Positions 18,386 to 27,033 of a DNA stretch of 46,440 nucleotides are shown in pieces. This DNA comes from Pseudomonadota bacterium (lineage in GTDB: Bacteria > Pseudomonadota > Gammaproteobacteria > Xanthomonadales > Rhodanobacteraceae): contig JAFEFO010000005.1 of assembly GCA_018240565.1 (NCBI GenBank), positions 1-46,440 of the forward strand. Reading direction: 5' to 3'. The notes under the pieces were generated by a model. The model made no database searches and had not been told where the DNA came from. It was given only the letters and a program-made list of their open reading frames with translations. Position 1 is the stretch's first letter. Each line of letters opens with the position of its first letter. The position numbers were made by a program, and so were the translations under genes.

Positions 18386-18528
18386 GGAACCTCTGAATAA
18401 CCTGCTGCGCTCGACATCTTGCGCGCCGGCGGTGCTCGAAATCCTCATTTACATCCAAGTAAACTCCGGTTTCTGCGCTCCGGCGACCCGCAAGCTATCG
18501 TCGCTCGCTACGGTTATTCACAGGTTCG
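18386..18528. repeat. 143-bp imperfect palindrome with terminal inverted repeats
   Basis: The ends ggaacctctgaataacc (18386-18402) and ggttattcacaggttcg (18512-18528) are inverted copies with two mismatches. The interior continues as an imperfect palindrome whose centre (catttac atccaa gtaaac) lies near 18453. It starts at the base after the CHAT stop codon and ends 15 bp before the sigma gene. From memory, near-identical elements recur in Xanthomonadales genomes, so it is probably a dispersed miniature repeat. In RNA it would fold into one long hairpin that could separate CHAT and sigma transcription. Confidence 0.8.
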
Positions 18529-18543
18529 CTAGAGTAGTTTCGT

Positions 18544-19158
18544 ATGCCGATCACCGATGCCGACGATGCCGACGCCGCGCAAGCGCCATGGCGTGCGCTG
18601 CTGCAACGTCTTGGCGGTGCAGCCGCGTACGAAGAGTTGCGCCGTCGTCTGGTCCTGATCTTGCGCGTGCGCGTTCCCACGCGCGCCGAAGAACTCGCCG
18701 ATGAGTCCTTCGATCGCCTGGCGCGCCGCCTTGCGGCCAATGCGCCGATTGACAACCCGGCCGCATTTGCGCTGGGCATCGCACGCAAATTGATCCTCGA
18801 AGCCGAAACGCAGGCCGCGCGCCAGGCGCGTGCGCTGGCTGATCCGACCACACAGCCGCAAAGCGTCGAGCCAGACGACGCAGACACGGACGCCGCACGC
18901 TTCGCCTTGCGTTTTTGTCTGCAACGGCTCGATGCCGACAAGCGCAGCCTGATCCTCGAATACTACGCCTGCGACGGCGCCGCGCGCATCGCAGCGCGGC
19001 AACGGATGGCGCAACAGCAGGGCATGTCGCTCAACGCTTTGCGGAATCTGGCCTTGCGCCTGCGCGAAACCCTGCAACGCTGCCTGCGCGGGCGCCTTGC
19101 CGCAGGAGCAGCCAATCCCGGCGTGATGCATCGGCGAAAAAGCACACCATCGACATGA
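18544..19158 (+). CDS. ECF-like RNA polymerase sigma factor
   Basis: 204 residues. A region-2-like helical segment lies at about 25-90 (YEELRRRLVLILRVRVPTRAEELADESFDRLARRLA and NPAAFALGIARKLILEAE). A region-4-like segment lies at about 118-185 (LQRLDADKRSLILEYYACDG and GMSLNALRNLALRLRETLQRCL), joined by a short acidic linker. Region 4 resembles the ECF-like factors common in Acidobacteria (LILEYYxGD, LNALRxxAxRxR), which are often encoded near TPR-CHAT proteins. Its stop overlaps the start of the next gene (ATGA), the classic sigma/anti-sigma coupling. A palindromic repeat lies just upstream, so the promoter is not clear. The target genes are unknown; the adjacent S53 peptidase gene is one possibility. 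Confidence 0.82.
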   Translation: MPITDADDADAAQAPWRALLQRLGGAAAYEELRRRLVLILRVRVPTRAEELADESFDRLARRLAANAPIDNPAAFALGIARKLILEAETQAARQARALADPTTQPQSVEPDDADTDAARFALRFCLQRLDADKRSLILEYYACDGAARIAARQRMAQQQGMSLNALRNLALRLRETLQRCLRGRLAAGAANPGVMHRRKSTPST

Positions 19159-19898
19159 ACACACAATTCGCCGACCCGGTATTGCGCCGCTGGTGGTTGC
19201 GGCGCCTCGATGCGCCAACCGCGCGGGTTTTGGAAGAACACCTGCTCGTCGACGCGCAGTTGGCCGCGCGCGTGCAGGATGCCGAGCATGATTTGTACGA
19301 CGATCAGGTTCGCGGCCGCCTCGATGCGGACGAAGCGGCCGCGCTCAAGCGTGTATTGGCGGATGATCCCATCGCGCGCGAGCATCTGCGCCTGGCGCGC
19401 GCCTTGGCGCACGCGGCGACAAATCCCGGCGTGGTCACCGCAAGATTCCGCCGTCGGCGGGTAGCGGCCTGGGTTGGCGTTATGGCGGCATGTGCCGCGC
19501 TTGCGTTCGTTCTTGCCGGACGCATGCCGACGCAAGCCCCGCCTCCGCCCGCCACCGTCGTGGTCGCGCAATTGACTCTGCTTGCCGATACCGCGCGTGG
19601 CGCGAATTCCGAGATGCCGGGGGTGACCGTGCCGCGTGCCGTCACGCTCTTGCGCGTGCAGGTCGAAATCGCGCAGCCGGACGTTGATGCACGCTATACG
19701 CTGGCCGTCAAAAACGCCGGCAAGGTGCTTGCTACCGCGAAGAATCTTTCATTGCTGCATTCCGGCCCCTACATCTTCGTCGAAGCCGAACTGCCGGTCG
19801 CAGATGTCGCCGGTGGAACGCGTACCGTGGAAGTACGACGACAAGATGGGATCGGACCGTCGATGGTGTGGTCCGCGCGCATCGAAATGGCGAAGTGA
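19155..19898 (+). CDS. Single-pass membrane anti-sigma factor
   Basis: 247 residues starting inside the sigma gene's stop (4-bp ATGA overlap). Residues 1-100 are a cytoplasmic helical domain (RRLDAPTARVLEEHLLVDAQLAARVQDAEHDLYDDQVRGRLDADE) that matches the pattern of acidobacterial-type anti-sigma factors lacking a zinc motif. One membrane helix lies at about 103-122, just after an RFRRRR positive-inside stretch. A Pro-rich linker (APPPPA) then leads to an all-beta periplasmic domain (about 135-247). It should hold the sigma factor at the membrane until a signal arrives. A periplasmic protease acting on the outer domain, possibly the CHAT protein, would be a natural trigger; that last step is inference. 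Confidence 0.78.
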   Translation: MNTQFADPVLRRWWLRRLDAPTARVLEEHLLVDAQLAARVQDAEHDLYDDQVRGRLDADEAAALKRVLADDPIAREHLRLARALAHAATNPGVVTARFRRRRVAAWVGVMAACAALAFVLAGRMPTQAPPPPATVVVAQLTLLADTARGANSEMPGVTVPRAVTLLRVQVEIAQPDVDARYTLAVKNAGKVLATAKNLSLLHSGPYIFVEAELPVADVAGGTRTVEVRRQDGIGPSMVWSARIEMAK

Positions 19899-19997
19899 AT
19901 CAAGGCGCTGTGATCCGACGCGTGATGTTTGCGCGATTTCGCCCACTGCATGGGAAGGCCGGCGAATTCCGCGACGTCGCGCCAAAGGGCCGATGCC

Positions 19998-22900
19998 ATG
20001 AAATCCATATTTCGTCGTCTGCCGTTTCAAATGTGCGCTGCTGCATTCGGTGTGTTGTTTTCGATCCTGGTTGCGGCCAACCCAGTGGCCGCCGCGCCGA
20101 ACCCGGAACGTTTGCCCGGTCATGTGCTGCCGGCGCTCGCCAAAGCCGTGCGCGCCGCGCCGGCATCCACCGCCGCAACGCAAGGCCAGCTGCTTAGCCT
20201 GACCTTGGTGCTCAAGCGCGACGACGAGGCCGGTTTTCAGCAGTACTTGCACGATGTCTACGATCCAGCCTCGCCGATCTTCCGCCAGTTCCTGACGCAG
20301 GCGCAACTTGCCGATCGTTTCGGACCATCGCCGTCGGATTACCAGCAGGTGCTGGACTATCTGCAAACGCAGGGATTCACGCTGACCGAAGGCTCGACCA
20401 ATCGCATGACGCTCACCGTCAGCGGTTCACGCACGCAGGTCGAGCAGGCCTTCGGCGTGCATATCGACGATTACAAGATCGGCACGACTGTGTTCCATGC
20501 CAACGACACCGATCCATCGTTGCCGCCGGACATCGACACGCGTGTACAGGCGATTGCCGGTCTGTCCAATCTGGCGGTGCCGCAGCCCATGGTGCAGGGG
20601 TGGCCCGGCGGCCCGGGCGGTCAGGCGACCTGGTATGCCTTGTGCGCGAACTACGCCATCAACGGCGGACCGATCAACGCCGGAATTGGCTCGGGCCTGT
20701 TCTATGCCAACGTCTTCCAGAAGGCGGTGCTGGCCGAATACATCGTGGTACTCAATTTGCTGGACTCTGCGGTCAACATCCTGCAGGCGGCAGATCTGAG
20801 CAGCAGCGGCACCGGCCAGCAGTACTTGACATGCGTGAACTCGTACAACGCCACGCATGGGTTGCCGGCACTGGGAAGAGCGGCTCCACTGCCGACGGCG
20901 GCATCGTCCACAGCGTCTGCGTTCTCTCTCGCTGGGGCTGGTCAGAGAGTCGGGTTGCTGGAATTCGACACCTATCTGCCAAGCGATGTACGCGATTACG
21001 CCGCCCTGATGGGGCCATGGTCGGGGCCGGCCAGCAACGTCAGCGAAATCCATGTCAATGGCGGCGCTCCCCTTGGCGCGGGGCAAAGCGAAGTACTGCT
21101 TGACATTGCCGACGTTCTCACCGCCGCGCCGGGCGCGTCGATTGTCGTCTTCGATGCACCGCAGAGCACCAGCTACCAGACTCTGTTCAACGCGATGCTG
21201 AGTCAGGGCGTGACCGTGATCAGCAACAGTTGGGCCTATTGCGAGGATCAGACCACACAGGCAGATGTCGCCAGCATCGACAGCATCCTGCAGATGGCCG
21301 CGGCTTCCGGCGTCAGCGTGTTCAGCGGCGCCGGCGACAGCGGCAGTACCTGCCTTGATGGCAGTCCGAACACCGCGGCCGTGCCAGCCGATTCGCCGCA
21401 CGTCACCGCGGTCGGCGGCACGACGTTGCAGCAGCTCCCCGGGTTTACCTACGGCAGTGAAACATGGTGGGACGGCAGCGGCACGAGCCCGCCCACAGGT
21501 CAAGGCGGCTTCGGGGTCAGTCGATTCTTCGCTCGCCCCTCCTGGCAAACCGGTTCGACCTCATCGCCGATGCGATCGATCCCCGATGTATCCGCCAACG
21601 CGGATCCGCGTTACGGGATCGTCATCTGTCAGGCCAGTGCCGGCGGCTGTCCTACAGGAGGCTTTTACGGTGGCACCAGCAGCGCAACGCCCACATGGGC
21701 GGCGTGGGCCGCGCTCCTGAACCAGGCTCACGGGAGCAACCTCGGATTACTCAACCCGCCACTCTATGCGCTGGCCAACACCAACGCATTTCACAACGCA
21801 GCCTCGATGGGTACGGACTTCGCGCATGTCGGCCTGGGCTCTCCCAACCTCGCACGCCTAACGATGGGTCTGAACAGCCAGGTTTCGGGCCCCGTCAGTC
21901 CGTCTGTTTCCACCGTGCAAGCGTTTGCGCAGACCACCTTTCACTGGCCGATTGGTTCTTCGCTGCCAATCCTGGCGTTCGCCGACGGCCTGGACCAGAC
22001 GTTCGTGGTAGTGACCTTGATGGACGCGAATGGCAACCCGGTTGGAGGCAAGAATGTGACCCTGACCGCCACCTCCGGGGGCATCACCGTATTCACCGGA
22101 TCGGGGGCCACTGATGCCGATTCCGGCGTGGCAATCTTTTATGTCAAAGACAACACGCCTCAGACGCTGACGATCTCGGCAACCGATACGACGGACAGCA
22201 TCGCGCTGGCTCAGAAAGCGACAATAGAATACATGCCGCCCCCAGCGACTGGCGGCGGCATCGTCGCCTTCACCGATGCCGTGCCCGCTGACGGCAAGAG
22301 TACCGACACCATAACGGTCACGCTGCAGGATGCGCAGGGCCGGCCGTCCCCGGGCAAGCAAGTCGCCTTGTCGCAAGCAGGAAACTCGGTGATCAGCGCG
22401 CCGAGTCCGGCTGTCACCAATGCCAGCGGACAAATCGCGTTCACCGTTACCGATACGGTGCAGGAAGTCGTGACCTATACGGCGACCGATGTCACGGACG
22501 GAAACCTGCCCGTGCCCGGCTCGGCCGTGGTCACGTTCAACGCCGGTGGCAGCGACAACTGCGGCAGCAGCAATTTTGGCGATCCGAACATCACCGCGGC
22601 TCCGGGCTATGCGATCACGCCGTATGCGATTGGCTTTCTGCCCAAGCAGATCGCGGCGGGCGGCCTCTCATCGCAGTGCCGCGGCGCCTACGGCCTCGCC
22701 TTCGATGCCGCTGGAAACTTGTTTGTGTCCGATGCGGCGTACGGCAACATCTACAAGTTTCCACCCGGCGGCGGCGTGGTCGGCGCGGGCACCAAACTCA
22801 CATCGACGCCGCTTGGGCCGCTGCTGGCTGGGCTTACTTTCGGCCAGGACGGCAAGTTCTACGCCGCGCAAATCGCAACCACGGGCAACTTCTTCACCGG

Positions 22901-24146
22901 GGCGGTGATGGAAGTCAATTCGACTACCGGCGCCAATGTGCGCATGGTTGCCTCCGCGATCACTTGCGCGAGCTTCCTCACGACGGATCCGGTGAGCGGC
23001 GATTTGTTCGTCGATGACTCCTGCGGCGGTGGCGGCTCGAACAACCCGTCGATTTGGCGCATCGCCAACCCGGGCAGCGCGACGCCAACGACGAGTGTGT
23101 ACGCGACGACTTCGGGCACGAACGGCGGACTCGCCTTCGCGCCGGGCGGCACGCTATACGCCATCGACTACTATGGCACCGGGCTATCGAAGATCGCGGG
23201 CACGGGCGCGGCAACGCCCGGTCAGCGCACGCAATTGAATGGCGTGGTGTCGCCCGCGCTCGATATCGTCGCGCTTGGCGCGCAGGCGAATGGCGATGCC
23301 AAGACGCTGGTGTTGGGCACCAATGCGGTGAATGGCGGCCTGCCGGCAGGCATGAAGATCTTCGATGCGACGACGACGCCGATCACGCCGAAGACGATGC
23401 TGGTCAACAACGCGTTCGCCACCGTAGACCTGCTCGGCCCGGACGGCTGCCTGTACGCTGGCATGATCACGACGGTATACAAAATTACCAACGCCGACGG
23501 CAGTTGTCCGCTGAACGTGAATCAGCCCGCGTTGGCGCTGAGCCCGGCAGTTGTTACTCCGAACCCGACGCAGGGCGGCGCGCAGAGCTTCACCGCGACG
23601 TTTCAAAATGTCTCCGTGCCCGCTGGTACGCCGGTGTTCTTCCGGGTGACGGGAGCGAATGCGCAGACGAAACTCGTGTACGCGAATGCAAGCGGCGTCG
23701 CTTCATTCAATGAGAACGGCGTCAATGCCGGCAGCGATACGATCGTGGCCTCGGCGACGGTCGGCAGCGCCACGCTGACCTCAAACCCTGCGCAGGTGAT
23801 CTGGAATGCAGGTCCGCACACCACCTTTATCAGTTTCAACAGCACGCCGGCGGGCGGACCCGCCGGCGCGCCGGCAACGCTTGCGGCAGCCCTGTTCGAC
23901 GTCTCGGTGGTGCCGAACCTGCCGATCGCCGGCGCGACGCTGCAGTTCACGGTCGGCGGGCAATCGTGCAACGGGACCACCAATGCGAGTGGCGTTGTGA
24001 CCTGCAAGGTGACGATACCAGGGATCGGTGCCTTCACATTGACAGCGCAATATGCCGGCTCGTCGAGCTATCTGCCAGCCATGCAATCGCAGATGTTCAC
24101 GACCAACGATCTGATTTTCGCGAACGGATTCGAGCCTTTGCTGTAA
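19998..24146 (+). CDS. Secreted S53 (sedolisin-type) serine-carboxyl peptidase, multidomain
   Basis: 1382 residues. The start at 19998 was chosen for its aaaggg ribosome-binding site and the signal peptide that follows (MKSIFRRLPFQMCAAAFGVLFS, ending NPVAAA). In order: pro-kumamolisin activation domain (about 40-190); an unusual insert of about 100 residues with Cys pairs; S53 catalytic domain (about 305-620); two invasin-like Ig domains (about 655-855); an NHL-like beta-propeller (about 860-1170); two more Ig-like domains; and a C-terminal tail LIFANGFEPLL. The catalytic set is complete: E365-x3-D369 in SEVLLDIAD, oxyanion D417 in NSWAYCED, and nucleophile S561 in GGTSSATP. S53 enzymes are acid-active endopeptidases. 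The gene lies 99 bp after the anti-sigma gene. Confidence 0.92.
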   Translation: MKSIFRRLPFQMCAAAFGVLFSILVAANPVAAAPNPERLPGHVLPALAKAVRAAPASTAATQGQLLSLTLVLKRDDEAGFQQYLHDVYDPASPIFRQFLTQAQLADRFGPSPSDYQQVLDYLQTQGFTLTEGSTNRMTLTVSGSRTQVEQAFGVHIDDYKIGTTVFHANDTDPSLPPDIDTRVQAIAGLSNLAVPQPMVQGWPGGPGGQATWYALCANYAINGGPINAGIGSGLFYANVFQKAVLAEYIVVLNLLDSAVNILQAADLSSSGTGQQYLTCVNSYNATHGLPALGRAAPLPTAASSTASAFSLAGAGQRVGLLEFDTYLPSDVRDYAALMGPWSGPASNVSEIHVNGGAPLGAGQSEVLLDIADVLTAAPGASIVVFDAPQSTSYQTLFNAMLSQGVTVISNSWAYCEDQTTQADVASIDSILQMAAASGVSVFSGAGDSGSTCLDGSPNTAAVPADSPHVTAVGGTTLQQLPGFTYGSETWWDGSGTSPPTGQGGFGVSRFFARPSWQTGSTSSPMRSIPDVSANADPRYGIVICQASAGGCPTGGFYGGTSSATPTWAAWAALLNQAHGSNLGLLNPPLYALANTNAFHNAASMGTDFAHVGLGSPNLARLTMGLNSQVSGPVSPSVSTVQAFAQTTFHWPIGSSLPILAFADGLDQTFVVVTLMDANGNPVGGKNVTLTATSGGITVFTGSGATDADSGVAIFYVKDNTPQTLTISATDTTDSIALAQKATIEYMPPPATGGGIVAFTDAVPADGKSTDTITVTLQDAQGRPSPGKQVALSQAGNSVISAPSPAVTNASGQIAFTVTDTVQEVVTYTATDVTDGNLPVPGSAVVTFNAGGSDNCGSSNFGDPNITAAPGYAITPYAIGFLPKQIAAGGLSSQCRGAYGLAFDAAGNLFVSDAAYGNIYKFPPGGGVVGAGTKLTSTPLGPLLAGLTFGQDGKFYAAQIATTGNFFTGAVMEVNSTTGANVRMVASAITCASFLTTDPVSGDLFVDDSCGGGGSNNPSIWRIANPGSATPTTSVYATTSGTNGGLAFAPGGTLYAIDYYGTGLSKIAGTGAATPGQRTQLNGVVSPALDIVALGAQANGDAKTLVLGTNAVNGGLPAGMKIFDATTTPITPKTMLVNNAFATVDLLGPDGCLYAGMITTVYKITNADGSCPLNVNQPALALSPAVVTPNPTQGGAQSFTATFQNVSVPAGTPVFFRVTGANAQTKLVYANASGVASFNENGVNAGSDTIVASATVGSATLTSNPAQVIWNAGPHTTFISFNSTPAGGPAGAPATLAAALFDVSVVPNLPIAGATLQFTVGGQSCNGTTNASGVVTCKVTIPGIGAFTLTAQYAGSSSYLPAMQSQMFTTNDLIFANGFEPLL

Positions 24147-24192
24147 ACGGCGACGGGAAAATCTTGCAATTTCATTTGCTGAGGAACCGGAA

Positions 24193-25551
24193 ATGCTCGA
24201 GAGGATTTCTTTGGCCATCGTCGCCGCATTGGCGGTCACCGCCGCGCCGACGATCGCCGCGACGACCTATACCTTCACCAAGGTGCTGGAAAACGGCGTC
24301 ACCAAGCGCCTGGACAACGGCCAGCCGTTCAACGTGCGCTTCGCCAGCATGGATCAGGGCGCGGTGATCTTCACCAACGGATTTGGTCCGGCCGACAGTA
24401 TCTGGATGTGGCGCAATGGCACCTTTACCAAATTGGTCGGGACCACAACCCCGGTACCCGACGATAGTGGAGGCGTTTTTCAGGATTTCGACCAAGTACC
24501 AATCTCACGTGCGGGCGTCGTCGTCTTCGGTGGGTACGATGCGACCAGCGACGCGGGACGCAACGGGCTGTACAGCGTGCCGCTCGCGGGCGGCGCCGTG
24601 CAGCGCGTCGTCGATAATTCGCAGCAGGTGCCCGGCAGCGGAGGCGGTACGATGTTCTGGGGACATGACGGCGGAGTCGGCACGGATTTCGTGACGGATG
24701 GCTCGACGGTGGTGTTCGGCGCCAGCTCCAACGGCGGCAGCACGTCGGTGAATGGCCTGTTTTCGGCGAGCGTGGCTGGCGTGGGCCTGGCAGCCGTGGC
24801 GACCAGTCAGCTGACGCCATGCGGTGTCGGCAATCAATACAAACCGGCGGTGTCCGACGGCGATATCACATTCACCGGCACCGGCGGATTTTCCTATTCG
24901 ACCGGCCTCAACGTGATTTTTGGTGGGCCCATCACCTCGGGCAATTGCCCGTATCCGTTCATCGTCAGCTCCGGCGCGAATCCACCCCTGCCGGGCGAGC
25001 CAACGCCGCAGCCGAATGCGCCTCACCTCGTGTTCGGACAATCGTATGTGCAAGCCGGCACGGTGTATTTTCTCGGCTGGGACAACAACAATAGCGGTCC
25101 CAACAACCAAGGTTATTTCGGCCTGTACACCGCGCCCTACACCACCAATGGCAATGGCGCGCCGACGCTGACAAGCATCGCCAACAACCTGAGCGTCTTG
25201 CCGGGGATGACGACGGGACAAATGAATGGCGGCCCATATTTCAGCGTGACCGGGGGCGATATCTATTTTGCCGCTTCCCAAAACGGCTACGGCGCGGTCT
25301 ACCATTGGAACAACGGCGTCATCGATCGTGTCATTGGCGATGGCGATACGCTCGATGGCGAGACCATTGCTACCGTCGGCCTGGCGACGCACGTTTTTCA
25401 GGATGGACAAATCGTATCTTCCGATCCGGTGACACCCTACGCGGCTTCGGACGGTACCGTAGCGATACGCGTCAATTTCACCGATTTCAATTCGGCATTG
25501 TTTGTGCTCGGCGACAGCGATCGCATCTTCGAAAACGGGTTCGAGCCGTAG
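24193..25551 (+). CDS. Secreted beta-propeller-like protein with NGFEP tail
   Basis: 452 residues. A signal peptide (MLERISLAIVAALAVTAAPTIAA) follows a gagga ribosome-binding site. The mature part contains about five similar units, each with a strand such as VVVFGGYD, TVVFGASS, TVYFLGWD or DIYFAASQ, then a G-L/Y-Y-x-x-P segment and a basic or aliphatic turn. This looks like a beta-propeller of the DUF7453-like kind, but the family name is from memory. The protein ends RIFENGFEP, the same tail as its two neighbours. It lies 46 bp after the S53 gene, so it is probably co-transcribed. No enzymatic residues are recognised. Confidence 0.78.
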   Translation: MLERISLAIVAALAVTAAPTIAATTYTFTKVLENGVTKRLDNGQPFNVRFASMDQGAVIFTNGFGPADSIWMWRNGTFTKLVGTTTPVPDDSGGVFQDFDQVPISRAGVVVFGGYDATSDAGRNGLYSVPLAGGAVQRVVDNSQQVPGSGGGTMFWGHDGGVGTDFVTDGSTVVFGASSNGGSTSVNGLFSASVAGVGLAAVATSQLTPCGVGNQYKPAVSDGDITFTGTGGFSYSTGLNVIFGGPITSGNCPYPFIVSSGANPPLPGEPTPQPNAPHLVFGQSYVQAGTVYFLGWDNNNSGPNNQGYFGLYTAPYTTNGNGAPTLTSIANNLSVLPGMTTGQMNGGPYFSVTGGDIYFAASQNGYGAVYHWNNGVIDRVIGDGDTLDGETIATVGLATHVFQDGQIVSSDPVTPYAASDGTVAIRVNFTDFNSALFVLGDSDRIFENGFEP

Positions 25552-25631
25552 CGCGCACTGGCCGGCCGGTATCGCGAAGACCAATTACCGTGCCATGCAC
25601 CGTGACCAAGCAAAGCCGCGCCGGCCACCGT

Positions 25632-25657
25632 GCCGACCGACCGATTGGGTCGGCTTT
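25632..25657 (+). terminator. Weak hairpin terminator candidate
   Basis: gccgacc (25632-25638) pairs with ggtcggc (25648-25654), followed by only ttt. It lies about 80 bp after the propeller-like gene and just before the promoter candidate of the serine hydrolase gene. The short T-run makes it uncertain. Confidence 0.3.
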
Positions 25658-25664
25658 GCAGCAC

Positions 25665-25692
25665 TTGCAGACCCTGACGAGACGTGTAGTAT
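25665..25692 (+). promoter_or_regulatory. Likely sigma-70 promoter of the serine hydrolase gene
   Basis: TTGCAG (25665-25670) and TAGTAT (25687-25692) are separated by 16 bases, and lie 41 bp before the start codon. The upstream hairpin and this promoter suggest the hydrolase gene forms its own transcription unit. Confidence 0.42.
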
Positions 25693-25732
25693 TTCAAGAA
25701 GGGGGACGGTAGTACGCACGCTGGAGCCAGCC

Positions 25733-27028
25733 ATGCCGAACTTCCGCCGCACGTTGCTTTCCGCCATCCTGCTTGTCTCCACCGCGCCGGTTTGCGCGCA
25801 GTGGACCGTTACCGGCACGCCGACGCCGACGCTGGCGCCGTTCGACCAAGCGATGCAGACCTTCATGCAGGCCCATTCGATTCCTTCGGGCGCTATGGCG
25901 GTCACCTGGCAGGGGCGCCTGGTGATGGCACACGGCTATACGCTCAATCCCGGTCCGAACGACATACTGGTGCAGCCGCAGTCGTTGTTCCGCATCGCCA
26001 GCTGCTCCAAGCAGATCACCTCGGTACTGATCAATCGGCTGATCCAGGATGGAAAACTGTCGTTGACCGACACGATCGGCCAGTTCATCGACCTGACGCC
26101 GCCTGCGGGCCAGACGGCCGACCCGCGTCTGGCGACGATCACCATCCGCAACCTGCTCGAGCATCTGGCCGGCTTCGGCGACAACGCCTCGGGCACCACG
26201 CAGGGCTACGACCCGATGTTCGACGATTTCGAGATCGAGGCGGCGCTCGGCGTCACGCTGCCGATCAGTCAGGCGAACATCATCGAGTTCATGGACGGCA
26301 AGGCCTTGGTGACCGCGCCGGGCACGACGTACCGCTACAGCAACTACGGCTACATGTTGCTCGGCCGCGTGATCGAGAAAGTTACCGGCATGCCGTACGC
26401 CAAATATGCGGCAAGCATCCTCAATCCGATCGATATCTGGGATCTGCGGCCCGGGCGTTCGCTGCTGCAATATCGCGCGCCGGGCGAGGTGTATTACGAC
26501 TCTGGCTACACCGGAACAACGGTGATGGACAATTCCGGTTCAACTGTTCCCTACGAGTACGGCGGTTTCAACATCGAGAACATGGATAGCCACGGCGGCT
26601 GGGTGATTTCGGCAGTGGAACTTGCGCGGTTCCTGAGCAATCTCGACAATCCGACTGCGCCGAACGCTCTGCTGAACCAGACATCCATCACGCGCATGTT
26701 CTCGTTGCCGCAGAACTATCCCTTGCCGTACAACCCCGGCGATTACTACTACGCCGAAGGTTGGGCCGTGCGCAACTACGGCAACAACCTGTACAACACC
26801 TGGCACGACGGCAGCCTGCCGAGCACTACCGCGTACGTGGTGCGCACCGAATATGGCTGGGACTACGCCGTCTTGCTCAACCGCCGCGACGAATCCGGCC
26901 AGACCGACTATGCGAGCCTGATCGATTCGGCGATGTGGACTGCCTACGGCCAAATCACGCAATGGCCGACCGGCAATGAGTTTCCTTCGGCGTTGCCGGT
27001 GATCTTCGAGAACGGATTCGATCCGTAG
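25733..27028 (+). CDS. Secreted class C beta-lactamase-like serine hydrolase with NGFDP tail
   Basis: 431 residues from the ATG at 25733, with ggag six bases upstream. The signal peptide is MPNFRRTLLSAILLVSTAPVCA. The fold is the penicillin-binding/class C lactamase type: S90-C-S-K93 (FRIASCSKQ), Y202-S-N204 (YRYSNYGYML), and H358-D-G360 in place of KTG. His in that third motif is more usual in esterases and D-aminopeptidases of this superfamily than in true beta-lactamases, so antibiotic resistance should not be assumed. It ends VIFENGFDP, the tail shared with the two preceding secreted proteins. The next gene converges from the other strand. Confidence 0.9.
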   Translation: MPNFRRTLLSAILLVSTAPVCAQWTVTGTPTPTLAPFDQAMQTFMQAHSIPSGAMAVTWQGRLVMAHGYTLNPGPNDILVQPQSLFRIASCSKQITSVLINRLIQDGKLSLTDTIGQFIDLTPPAGQTADPRLATITIRNLLEHLAGFGDNASGTTQGYDPMFDDFEIEAALGVTLPISQANIIEFMDGKALVTAPGTTYRYSNYGYMLLGRVIEKVTGMPYAKYAASILNPIDIWDLRPGRSLLQYRAPGEVYYDSGYTGTTVMDNSGSTVPYEYGGFNIENMDSHGGWVISAVELARFLSNLDNPTAPNALLNQTSITRMFSLPQNYPLPYNPGDYYYAEGWAVRNYGNNLYNTWHDGSLPSTTAYVVRTEYGWDYAVLLNRRDESGQTDYASLIDSAMWTAYGQITQWPTGNEFPSALPVIFENGFDP

Positions 27029-27033
27029 TGGCC

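Noticed and set aside
25733..27028. Antibiotic-resistance beta-lactamase
   Set aside because: The SxxK and YxN motifs are present, but HDG replaces KTG and the overall sequence is closer to esterase/peptidase relatives, so resistance is not supported.
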